In this document: piece after piece, positions 1-7,936 of the stretch
Layout: every line of letters starts with the position of its first letter
How positions within the stretch are numbered: position 1 is the first letter of the stretch
From: Trueperaceae bacterium
Lineage (GTDB): Bacteria > Deinococcota > Deinococci > Deinococcales > Trueperaceae
DNA: 7,936 nt
Reading direction: 5' to 3'
NCBI GenBank assembly: GCA_007121175.1
Contig: SKMG01000054.1
Coordinates: 1 to 7,936 of the forward strand
Position numbers and translations under genes: made by a program
The notes under the pieces: model-generated
Databases searched by the model: none
Seen by the model: the letters and a program-made list of their open reading frames with translations, nothing else
Told to the model about the DNA's origin: nothing

Positions 1-1
1 C

Positions 2-1975
2 GAGGCTGCTGAGCGCGCCGCGGCGGACCGTCTCGCCGCGCAGCGTGAGGCAGAGCGCCTCGCCGCGCAGCGTGAGGCAGAGCGCCAGACGGCCGAGCGT
101 GAGGCCGAGCTACGCGCCGCGCAGCGTCAGGCCGAGCGCCAGACGGCCGAGCGTGCTGCTGCGGAGCGTGCTGCTGCGGAGCGTGCTGCTGCGGAGCGTG
201 CTGCTGCGGCGGATCGAGCCGCGGCCGAACGTGCCGCGGGCGAACGCCAGGCGGCCGAGCATGCGCGACGGGCCGACGAGGAACACCGAGCCGCCGATAC
301 CGGCGCGGCCGAGACCGAGGCGGAGCCGGGCGGGCACCAACCCGTCACGGCCGGCGCAGAGCTCCGCGGCGCTGCCGGTCCCGAGTCCGACGAACGAGAA
401 CATCACGAGCGTGCCAGCCGCGAGGAACTCGCGGCGCGAGCCGAGGAGGACGCGCGTGCGCTGGCGCGGCGCCAGCGGGATGCCCGCGCCGACGAGCGCG
501 CCGTCGAGGGCGACGAGCGCGGCGACGACCTCGAGCGGTTCGACTGGAACGAACCCGTCGGCCGAGGCTTCAGGTTTCCCTGGAAGCGAGCGAAGGGGAA
601 GCCCACGAAGCCCATCCCCGCCCCCGAGCCTGCGGCGACCAAGGATCCCTTCCGGCTCGATCGCCTGGGCGAGGCGCGACCATCGGCCACACGGCCAACG
701 GTGGTGCCGGCGCCGCGCGCGGGCCTCTTCCCCGGCGACACTGCGCTGAACAGTGCGTCGCTCCCGCCTGGCGACCCGCTCAAGACCAAGCGGGCGCGTG
801 AGATCTTCAGCGCGCTCGGGTACCGGGTGGAGGGACTCGCCCACGGCCAGCTGATGCTGCACGCCGATCTCGGCCGGCGCAACCACCGGGTGCTGCTGCA
901 CGTGCTGCCCGACGGAGAACGGCTCGACTGGGCAGCGCTGCTGGCGCGCCGGCGCGAGTCGAACGCGACCTACCTGGCCGTAGTCGGCGATCACCGCGAC
1001 CTGCATCGCTTGACGGCGCCGGCGGATCTAGCGCGCGCCACCTTGTGGTCGTGGGCCGGCGTCGAGCGGGTCGTCGAGCTGTCGCACACCGTCATGCTGG
1101 GACCGGTCGACCTCGAGCCGCACTTCGAGCGCGACGGCGTGTACGAGTACGGGCTCGAGCGCTTCGAGCGTGGCGTCGCCAAACGCGTGCAGGAGAAGGG
1201 CGTGGTCTCGGCGGTGCTCACCCGCCTAGCCGGCCTGCGCGCACCGGCCGTGTTCGTGATCGAGGACCTCGTCGGCGAGACCGACGCCTCGCGTGACCAG
1301 ATCGTGCGCGTGCTCGAACGCCTCTCCGAGGCCCCCTTCCAGCTCATCACCAAGGTCGACAACGGCGAGTTCTGCCTGCGGTACCGCGTGCACGACGCGC
1401 TCGACCAGCTCTCCGAGTACGCGGTCTCGCTGCGCGCCCGCCTGCCCGACCGTCACCGCGACCGCGTGCGAGGTTTCAGCGAGGACGATCTCGCGGCTGC
1501 GTTCGAGCCCATCGGGGCCGACGAAGTGGACCACGTGACCACGGTTCCAGCGCCCCGCGCGGCGCCGATCCAGGATCCCGCCGTGCCGCCGCGCGCCGCG
1601 CTGCCCAAGCCCGACGCGACGCCTCCCTCGGGCGGCGAGAAGCGGCGCGCGGCGACCGGCGCCGCGAGCGACGCTCCGACGTCAGAGGCTCACCCGCAAT
1701 CGGAGCGCCGGACGGAGTCTGGGCCGAAGCCGGCACCGCGGCACCAGGCCAGGCCGGCGAGCTCCGCCCCACAAGAGACGCCTCACGCCCCGCGCCCCGA
1801 TCGAGAGGCGCTGAGCCATCCGAGCCCCGAGGGGCGGGCGGGCACCCGCCGCGGCGGACAGGACGCGCTCTTCGGCGAGGGCTTCGCGGGATCGGAGTTC
1901 GGCGTCGATCCGGTCGACGAGATCGATGTGTCAGAGGTGATCGAGCGCAAGCCGCGCGGACGCAGGCGCGGCTGA
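2..1975 (+). CDS. Hypothetical protein, 5'-partial: helical repeat region, alpha/beta plus winged-helix-like core, basic tail
   Basis: The frame is open from the first complete codon at base 2 to the TGA at 1973-1975, giving 657 residues with the N terminus outside the window. Residues 1 to about 100 and 138-180 are very rich in Ala, Glu and Arg, with repeated AERAAAER-type units, and should form a coiled coil or a long single helix. Residues 182-255 are a Pro/Lys linker that includes FDWNEP and FRFPWKRAK. Residues 260-365 look like a compact alpha/beta domain (KTKRAREIFSALGYRVEG, then TYLAVVGDHRDLHRL). This resembles the start of restriction-endonuclease-like folds, but I see no clear D...ExK catalytic set. 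Residues 392-482 look like helices plus a winged helix (QIVRVLERL, then FQLITKVDNGEFCLRYRV). Residues 515-625 are disordered and Pro-rich, and the end is basic (ERKPRGRRRG). I do not recognise the family. A nucleic-acid-associated scaffold is inference only. It converges on carB. Confidence 0.85.
   Translation, partial: EAAERAAADRLAAQREAERLAAQREAERQTAEREAELRAAQRQAERQTAERAAAERAAAERAAAERAAAADRAAAERAAGERQAAEHARRADEEHRAADTGAAETEAEPGGHQPVTAGAELRGAAGPESDEREHHERASREELAARAEEDARALARRQRDARADERAVEGDERGDDLERFDWNEPVGRGFRFPWKRAKGKPTKPIPAPEPAATKDPFRLDRLGEARPSATRPTVVPAPRAGLFPGDTALNSASLPPGDPLKTKRAREIFSALGYRVEGLAHGQLMLHADLGRRNHRVLLHVLPDGERLDWAALLARRRESNATYLAVVGDHRDLHRLTAPADLARATLWSWAGVERVVELSHTVMLGPVDLEPHFERDGVYEYGLERFERGVAKRVQEKGVVSAVLTRLAGLRAPAVFVIEDLVGETDASRDQIVRVLERLSEAPFQLITKVDNGEFCLRYRVHDALDQLSEYAVSLRARLPDRHRDRVRGFSEDDLAAAFEPIGADEVDHVTTVPAPRAAPIQDPAVPPRAALPKPDATPPSGGEKRRAATGAASDAPTSEAHPQSERRTESGPKPAPRHQARPASSAPQETPHAPRPDREALSHPSPEGRAGTRRGGQDALFGEGFAGSEFGVDPVDEIDVSEVIERKPRGRRRG
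32..85 (+). repeat. 27-bp perfect tandem duplication inside the coding region
   Basis: Bases 32-58 and 59-85 are identical. The unit is nine codons (LAAQREAER), so the duplication keeps the reading frame and lengthens the helical region of the hypothetical protein. Part of the same pattern recurs, more diverged, up to about base 140 (AERQTAER appears twice). Confidence 0.9.
149..208 (+). repeat. Four perfect copies of a 15-bp in-frame tandem repeat
   Basis: The unit GAGCGTGCTGCTGCG starts at 149, 164, 179 and 194 and encodes ERAAA four times. All copies are identical, including the codons used for alanine (GCT GCT GCG). That points to recent slippage or unequal exchange rather than old protein-level repetition. 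Degenerate copies follow (AADRAAAERAAGER) with different codons. Confidence 0.95.
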
Positions 1976-1980
1976 GCATA

Positions 1981-1995
1981 GAGCCGCCGCGGCTC
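1981..1995. terminator. Short GC hairpin just after the hypothetical gene (weak terminator candidate)
   Basis: GAGCCG and CGGCTC pair perfectly around a three-base CCG loop, starting five bases after the TGA at 1975. No T-run follows, so a classical intrinsic terminator is not shown. It lies between convergent genes and could act on either transcript. Confidence 0.3.
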
Positions 1996-2021
1996 GACGC
2001 CCACGCGCGACTGGAGCCAGG

Positions 2022-2073
2022 CACGCCGCGCCTGAGTACGGACACGGCGCGCCTGATTGCGGACACGGGGCGG
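2022..2073. repeat. 21-bp tandem repeat, two copies plus a partial third
   Basis: Bases 2022-2042 and 2043-2063 are adjacent 21-bp units differing at three positions. Both contain GCGCCTGA and end in CGGA. A third, incomplete unit (CACGGGGCGG) follows at 2064-2073. The repeat lies in the 144-bp spacer between two convergent genes, so it is downstream of both. I know of no named element with this sequence. Confidence 0.7.
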
Positions 2074-2078
2074 CCCCG
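2066..2078. terminator. CGGGG/CCCCG hairpin downstream of carB (weak terminator candidate)
   Basis: CGGGG at 2066-2070 pairs with CCCCG at 2074-2078 around a three-base loop. On the minus strand it lies about 40 bases past the carB stop codon. It has no T-tract. In DNA this GC-rich, five-base stems arise often by chance. Confidence 0.25.
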
Positions 2079-2119
2079 CCGGTCCGCTCTGGGCGACCGA
2101 CTCGCGACGCCGAGCCGGA

Positions 2120-5278
<3,159 letters not shown>

Positions 5279-5283
5279 CGCAG

Positions 5284-5288
5284 CTCCT
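5284..5288 (-). promoter_or_regulatory. Ribosome binding site of carB
   Basis: The minus strand reads AGGAG five bases before the ATG at 5278. This is a strong Shine-Dalgarno match at good spacing, and it agrees with the CarB family start (MPRRDD). Confidence 0.8.
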
Positions 5289-5366
5289 GCGTGATGTGAG
5301 GCTCGGTGTTCTCGGCGCCAGCAGTGTCCCGGCGGAGGCAGGTGCGCAGCGGCGCGGAACGCGCTG

Positions 5367-5397
5367 GCGACGACCCGCTGGCGACAGGCGTCGTCGC
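5367..5397 (-). promoter_or_regulatory. 8-bp inverted repeat in the probable carB leader
   Basis: GCGACGAC at 5367-5374 is the reverse complement of GTCGTCGC at 5390-5397, with a 15-base loop between. It lies about 90-120 bases upstream of the carB start and would fold in the leader RNA if transcription begins beyond it. The word GCTGGCGAC also occurs twice here (5363-5371 region and 5378-5385 region). No U-run follows, so a transcription attenuator is not supported. A chance stem is possible. Confidence 0.3.
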
Positions 5398-5451
5398 GAC
5401 CCCGGTCCGTGTCCGGCGAAGTGTACCACCGCCCTCGGCGCCGCCACGGCG

Positions 5452-5463
5452 TGACGGCCGTCA
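5452..5463. promoter_or_regulatory. 12-bp perfect palindrome TGACGGCCGTCA, operator-like
   Basis: TGACGGCCGTCA is fully self-complementary and lies about 175 bp upstream of carB and 130 bp upstream of the Uma2-family ATG. A related site, AGACGGCCGTGA (10 of 12 bases), occurs at 5562-5573, near the Uma2 start. Paired palindromes in a divergent promoter region suit a dimeric repressor, but the binding protein is unknown. Confidence 0.35.
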
Positions 5464-5476
5464 GCGGCGCACGGGC

Positions 5477-5536
5477 GCGAGCCCAGCACCGCTCGTCGGC
5501 GGCTGCTCATGACTGGAGCGAGCCCAGCACCGCTCG
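5477..5536. repeat. 19-bp perfect direct repeat, 41 bp apart
   Basis: GCGAGCCCAGCACCGCTCG occurs at 5477-5495 and again at 5518-5536 with no mismatch. Both copies run into a GGCGG-like word, the first after an extra TC-type insertion. An 11-base word, ACGGGCGCGAG, also occurs twice at 5471-5481 and 5553-5563, outside the pair. A local duplication or paired protein-binding sites could both explain this. Confidence 0.85.
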
Positions 5537-5590
5537 GCGGTGGCCGTTTGCGACGGGCGCGAGACGGCCGTGACGGGGCAGGCTACGGGC

Positions 5591-6193
5591 ATGCCGCGCG
5601 CCCGCTTCACCCTCGCTGATCTGCACGCCGACCCGGCCCTCGCCGCCCGCCTGCGCTCGCCGGCCGCCGAGCTGCTCGACGGTGAGGTGGTGGTGCAGCC
5701 GCTGCCGTCAGCCGCCGTGGTGGCGGCGGTGGTCCAGCTCGCCTCGAGCCTCGACGAGCGGGCGGTGGGCCTGCGAGTCGGCGTGCGCGCGGCCGTGGCC
5801 GCGTGGCCGCGAGACCTGCTCCGTCCCGAGGTGAGCGTCTCGCTGCCGGGCGTGCCCACCTGTGTGCGCCCGGCCCCGCCGGCGACGAGCCTGGCGCTGG
5901 CGGTGTTGGTGGTGGAGCACGTCGACGTCGCGCAGGCGCGCCTGCGACGCTACGCCTTGGCCGGGATCCCGGAAACGTGGGTGCTGGCGCCGACCGACGG
6001 CATCGGCGCCGCGTATCGCGACGCTCAGGCCGGGCGCTACCGCCGTCGCGAGCTGCTGCTGCCCGGCGAGCCCTGCGCACCGCGCGAGGCGCCCTGGCTC
6101 CAGGTGATCCCGCTTCTGCGCCGGCAAGCGGAAGCTGGCGGCACTACGGCGTCGGCGGCGGCCGGCACCACGGCGGCGGAGGCGGCCGCCTGA
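5591..6193 (+). CDS. Uma2-family (DUF820) restriction-endonuclease-fold protein, divergent active site
   Basis: This 200-residue protein has the order typical of the Uma2 family: FTLADL near the N terminus, LLDGEVV (29-35), a beta-rich middle, LAVLVVEH (103-110), RRYALAGIPETWVLAP (119-134), then a GRYRRRELLLPGE strand and turn. The family is widespread and often multicopy, with a PD-(D/E)xK fold; its cellular role is mostly unknown. E32 of DGE and E109 are present. The usual PD pair reads PE (79-80), the usual Lys four before the YA.AG tyrosine is R117, and the segment that normally holds SPS...D between them is about six residues shorter. Cleavage activity is therefore doubtful. I chose the ATG at 5591 because FTLADL follows closely; GTG codons at 5540 and 5570 are alternatives. 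Residues 181-200 are a low-complexity Ala/Gly/Thr tail. The stop is nine bases from the convergent S4 gene. Confidence 0.8.
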   Translation: MPRARFTLADLHADPALAARLRSPAAELLDGEVVVQPLPSAAVVAAVVQLASSLDERAVGLRVGVRAAVAAWPRDLLRPEVSVSLPGVPTCVRPAPPATSLALAVLVVEHVDVAQARLRRYALAGIPETWVLAPTDGIGAAYRDAQAGRYRRRELLLPGEPCAPREAPWLQVIPLLRRQAEAGGTTASAAAGTTAAEAAA

Positions 6194-6202
6194 TCCGCAA
6201 AG

Positions 6203-6493
6203 CTACGGCGCTTCGACGTCGATCTCGAACGTCTCACCGGCGACCTCGATGACGTCGCCCGGGCGCAGTGTGCGCTTGCGGCGCGTCTCCACCTGGCCAT
6301 TGACGAGCACCTCGCCGGCCTGGATCAGGCGCTTGGCCATCCCTCCGGTGGGAGCGAGGCCCGCCAGCTTCAGCGCATGGTCGAGGCGCAGTCCGCTGTC
6401 AGCCGCGGCTCCGTGACCACCCTCGCCGGCAGCGCCGTCGTGCCCGCCGCCGGGCTCGGAGCGCTCCTCGTGCCGGCCGTCGCCCTGAGGCAT
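6203..6493 (-). CDS. Small S4-domain RNA-binding protein (YaaA/YbcJ-like)
   Basis: This 96-residue protein carries an S4 RNA-binding domain from about residue 35 to 92. The key stretches are LRLDHALKLAGLAPTGGMAK (35-54), RLIQAGEVLVNGQVETRRKR (55-74) and LRPGDVIEV (76-84). Proteins of this type are usually about 70 residues and bind structured RNA; the bacterial YaaA and YbcJ groups are tied to ribosome or RNA binding, without an enzyme domain. Here a 30-residue Gly/His/Glu-rich N-terminal extension precedes the domain. The ATG shares its A with the pheA stop (TGATG) and has no Shine-Dalgarno sequence, so translation is probably coupled to pheA. An internal start that drops the extension cannot be excluded. 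Confidence 0.9.
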   Translation of the reverse strand: MPQGDGRHEERSEPGGGHDGAAGEGGHGAAADSGLRLDHALKLAGLAPTGGMAKRLIQAGEVLVNGQVETRRKRTLRPGDVIEVAGETFEIDVEAP

Positions 6494-7347
6494 CAGTCGA
6501 GTTCGACGATCGCCGGCGCCGCCGGATAGGAGCCGAGGAACTTCACGAAGGCCGCCTTGCGCATCAAGCCGGTCAGCGCCGCGGCGACCGGCGACTGGTC
6601 GATGTGGCCCTCGATGTCGACGTAGAACAGGTAGCTCCAGGGTTTGTCGCGCCGCGGCCGCGACTCGAGCTTCGTCATGTTGATGTCGCGCCGGTGGAAC
6701 TCGAGCAGGCACTCGACCAAGTCGCCGGGGCGATGCCGGGTGGCCAGCACCAGGCTGGTCTTGTGCGGGCCGTCGCGCAGCGGCACTGGGTCGGCGGCCA
6801 GCACGAAGAAGCGGGTGTAGTTGAAGTCGAGGTCCTCGATGTCTTCGGCGAGCACCTCCAGCTCGTAGACCTCGGCGGCACGCTTGCTGGCGATGGCCGC
6901 CTTGCCCTCGCCGCCGTTGTCGCGCAGCAGCTTGGCCGCGCCGGCGGTGTCGAACGCGGTGACGGCCTCGAAGCCGTGCTTGCGCAAGAACGCCTGGCAC
7001 TGCTGCAGGCCCTGCGGATGGCTGTAGACGCGCCGCACCTCTTCGAGCCGGGTGCCCGGCCGAGCCAGCAGGTTGTGGTGTACCCGTACCACCTGCTCGC
7101 CGACGACGTGCAGCGGCGAGTCCGTCAGCAGGTCGTAGGTCTGGTTGATCGAACCGGCCAGGCTGTTCTCGACCGGCAGACAGGCATGTGTGCAGCGTCC
7201 CTTGAGCGCGGCCTCGAACGCCTGCTCGAAGGTCTGGAAGCCCACGGCCTCGCCATGCGGAGCGAACTCGAGCGCGGCCTGCTCCGAGAAGGCGCCCGCG
7301 ACCCCCTGGAACGCGACGCGCGGTGTGCCGGTCGGTGTCTCTGGCAT
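6493..7347 (-). CDS. pheA: Prephenate dehydratase with C-terminal ACT domain
   Basis: This 284-residue monofunctional enzyme converts prephenate to phenylpyruvate, the committed step to phenylalanine. The catalytic domain spans about 8-185: VAFQGVAGAFSEQAA (11-25), PVENSLAGSI (58-67), SHPQGLQQC (109-117) and NYTRF (176-180), whose threonine T178 belongs to the catalytic TRF motif. The ACT domain (about 195-275) should bind phenylalanine for feedback control. ESRP (228-231) is intact, but the usual GALxxxL motif reads GDLVECL (208-214). There is no chorismate mutase domain at the N terminus. The ATG at 7347 gives the family's usual start; no Shine-Dalgarno precedes it, and a -10-like TAGATT lies at leaderless spacing. 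The stop overlaps the S4 gene start. Confidence 0.97.
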   Translation of the reverse strand: MPETPTGTPRVAFQGVAGAFSEQAALEFAPHGEAVGFQTFEQAFEAALKGRCTHACLPVENSLAGSINQTYDLLTDSPLHVVGEQVVRVHHNLLARPGTRLEEVRRVYSHPQGLQQCQAFLRKHGFEAVTAFDTAGAAKLLRDNGGEGKAAIASKRAAEVYELEVLAEDIEDLDFNYTRFFVLAADPVPLRDGPHKTSLVLATRHRPGDLVECLLEFHRRDINMTKLESRPRRDKPWSYLFYVDIEGHIDQSPVAAALTGLMRKAAFVKFLGSYPAAPAIVELD

Positions 7348-7353
7348 CGGCGC

Positions 7354-7359
7354 AATCTA
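7354..7359 (-). promoter_or_regulatory. Possible -10 element for a leaderless pheA transcript
   Basis: The minus strand reads TAGATT and then six bases before the pheA ATG. That spacing would put the transcription start at or next to the A of the ATG. The site is AT-rich against a very GC-rich background, and no Shine-Dalgarno sequence is present. No clear -35 hexamer is visible at 16-19 bases upstream. Leaderless genes are common in Actinomycetota, so this reading is plausible but not proven. Confidence 0.4.
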
Positions 7360-7382
7360 ACACCGTGCACGCTGCGGCCGCT

Positions 7383-7451
7383 GACGCCTGGGCGGGCTGT
7401 CCGCCGACGCCTGGGCGGGCCAGGCTGCGACGCCTGGGCGAGCCGCCCTAC
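7383..7451. repeat. Three repeats at an exact 23-bp period upstream of pheA
   Basis: GACGCCTGGGCGGGC starts at 7383 and 7406, and a copy with one change (GACGCCTGGGCGAGC) starts at 7429. The starts are exactly 23 bp apart; the 15-base core is conserved and the eight bases after it are variable. The array fills most of the gap between the dynamin-like gene and pheA, and its last unit overlaps the dynamin stop codon. It could be operator sites for pheA, a terminator array or a slippage product. Confidence 0.85.
7391..7425 (-). terminator. Two consecutive GC hairpins after the dynamin-like gene
   Basis: GGCGG (7391-7395) pairs with CCGCC (7401-7405) around five bases. GCCTGG (7409-7414) pairs with CCAGGC (7420-7425) around five bases. 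A third weaker stem, GGGCG and CGCCC, lies at 7436-7448 over the stop codon. They could end the dynamin transcript before pheA, but no T-run follows any of them. Confidence 0.35.
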
Positions 7452-7936
7452 AGTCGCTCGACCTGGGCGCGGACCTCGGACTCGCGCTCGAGCCAGGTGG
7501 CCAACTCTGCCTGCAACTGCTGCAGGCGCTCGAGCTCGGTTCGCACGAAGCGCGTGTACGGCTCGATGGCCCGGCCGAGTCGCTCCGAAGCGCGCGCTCC
7601 TTCCTCCTCGAGCTGGCTGCCGAGGCTCGCCTCGAGCCCCTCGCGCAGCGCCGCCATCTGCACGTGCAGGCGCCGCTTCGCCTGCGCCCGCCGGCGCGGC
7701 AGCACCAGCAGCCCCAAGCCCATCACCGTCAACCCGGCAGCGATGCCGGTGACGTCCCAGGCGGTGGTGGTGACGATCGCCACCGCGGCGGCACCGAGCC
7801 CGACGCCGCCGATCTCGATCAGCCCGGTCTGCACCACCGAGGCCTTGAGTGCCTCGGCCAGCCGGCGACCCTCCGCCTCGCGGTCGAAGCGCTCCAGCAC
7901 GGTCTCGGCCCGGTCGCGCAAGGAGCGGATCAAGGC
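7448..7936 (-). CDS. Dynamin-like GTPase, C-terminal part (5'-partial)
   Basis: The last 162 codons of a gene that continues past the right edge, ending in TAG at 7450-7448. Bacterial dynamin-like proteins are membrane-binding GTPases that remodel or protect membranes. The GTPase domain would be outside the window, so the call rests on the C-terminal layout. That layout is a charged helix (IRSLRDRAETVLERFDREAE), then two adjacent hydrophobic segments at about residues 38-58 and 62-80 ending in LGLLVLPRRR, and then a long coiled coil with PYTRFVRTELERLQQLQAEL. This pattern, with LxVLPxRRxxAK after a hydrophobic hairpin and a late PYTRFVR, is what I know from dynamin-family proteins of high-GC bacteria. 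The reading frame is open to the edge, so an internal TTG at 7933 is not the start. It points the same way as pheA with about 100 bases between. Confidence 0.75.
   Translation of the reverse strand, partial: ALIRSLRDRAETVLERFDREAEGRRLAEALKASVVQTGLIEIGGVGLGAAAVAIVTTTAWDVTGIAAGLTVMGLGLLVLPRRRAQAKRRLHVQMAALREGLEASLGSQLEEEGARASERLGRAIEPYTRFVRTELERLQQLQAELATWLERESEVRAQVERL

Larger units (their letters stand above)
5279..5590. other. Divergent intergenic region between carB and the Uma2-family gene
   Basis: This 312-bp stretch separates two divergently transcribed genes and should hold both promoters. I see no convincing gene in it. On the minus strand a TACACT at 5425-5420 could be a -10 box for carB, with no good -35 partner. 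The region also holds an 8-bp inverted repeat, a 12-bp palindrome and duplicated words, listed separately. I found no PyrR-type leader or T-tract attenuator by eye. Confidence 0.6.

Noticed and set aside
45..749. 234-residue Ser/Arg/Pro-rich frame on the + strand
   Set aside because: It lies in another frame over the helical repeat region and has the composition of a frameshifted GC-rich gene.
110..1006. 298-residue frame on the - strand
   Set aside because: It is antisense to the coding region, and its repeats (TLRSSTLRSS) are only the complement of the ERAAA repeats.
701..1975. A separate 424-residue gene starting at the GTG at 701
   Set aside because: The same frame is open back to base 2 with a coherent helical protein sequence, and no ribosome binding site precedes 701.
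5540..5590. GTG at 5540 as the start of the Uma2-family protein
   Set aside because: It adds 17 residues without family similarity; the ATG at 5591 is closer to the conserved FTLADL.
6203..7363. One 386-residue fused gene covering the S4 domain and the pheA region
   Set aside because: Only its last 96 codons make sense; the pheA region is coded in a different frame, and TGATG separates the two genes.
7383..7451. CRISPR array
   Set aside because: There are only three 23-bp units with eight-base variable parts, far too short for spacers, and no cas genes nearby.
7933..7936. TTG at 7933 as the start of the dynamin-like gene
   Set aside because: The frame stays open to the window edge and the protein begins mid-helix, so the gene is cut by the window.

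Overview
This is a GC-rich bacterial chromosome window. Nearly every reading frame is open over long stretches, so I chose the real genes by protein family rather than by ORF length. The base composition, a likely leaderless pheA promoter, a Uma2-family gene and a dynamin-like gene beside pheA would suit a high-GC lineage such as a deep-branching Actinomycetota (Thermoleophilia-like) or Chloroflexota. Nothing here fixes the taxon.

Layout from left to right. (1) 2-1975, + strand: the 3' part of a large hypothetical gene. It reads without a stop from the left edge and encodes an Ala/Glu/Arg helical repeat region, a linker, a compact alpha/beta plus winged-helix-like core, and a disordered basic tail. 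(2) 1976-2119: a convergent intergenic spacer with two short hairpins and a 21-bp tandem repeat. (3) 2120-5278, - strand: carB, the large subunit of carbamoyl-phosphate synthase. Both ATP-grasp halves are intact, but the C-terminal allosteric domain is shortened and rewritten. carA is not adjacent. (4) 5279-5590: a divergent intergenic region with a carB ribosome binding site, a leader hairpin, a 12-bp palindrome and several duplicated words. (5) 5591-6193, + strand: a Uma2-family nuclease-fold protein with an altered active site. (6) 6203-7347, - strand: pheA (prephenate dehydratase) followed by a small S4-domain RNA-binding gene, joined by a TGATG stop/start overlap. (7) 7348-7447: an intergenic region with three repeats at an exact 23-bp period, each able to form a hairpin. 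(8) 7448-7936, - strand: the C-terminal end of a dynamin-like GTPase that runs off the right edge.

The recognisable metabolic content is pyrimidine/arginine precursor synthesis (carB) and phenylalanine synthesis (pheA). The S4 gene is probably co-translated with pheA. I see no complete new multi-gene system. The most unusual points are the rebuilt CarB regulatory domain, the unrecognised coiled-coil plus winged-helix protein, the divergent Uma2 protein and the repeat-bearing intergenic regions.
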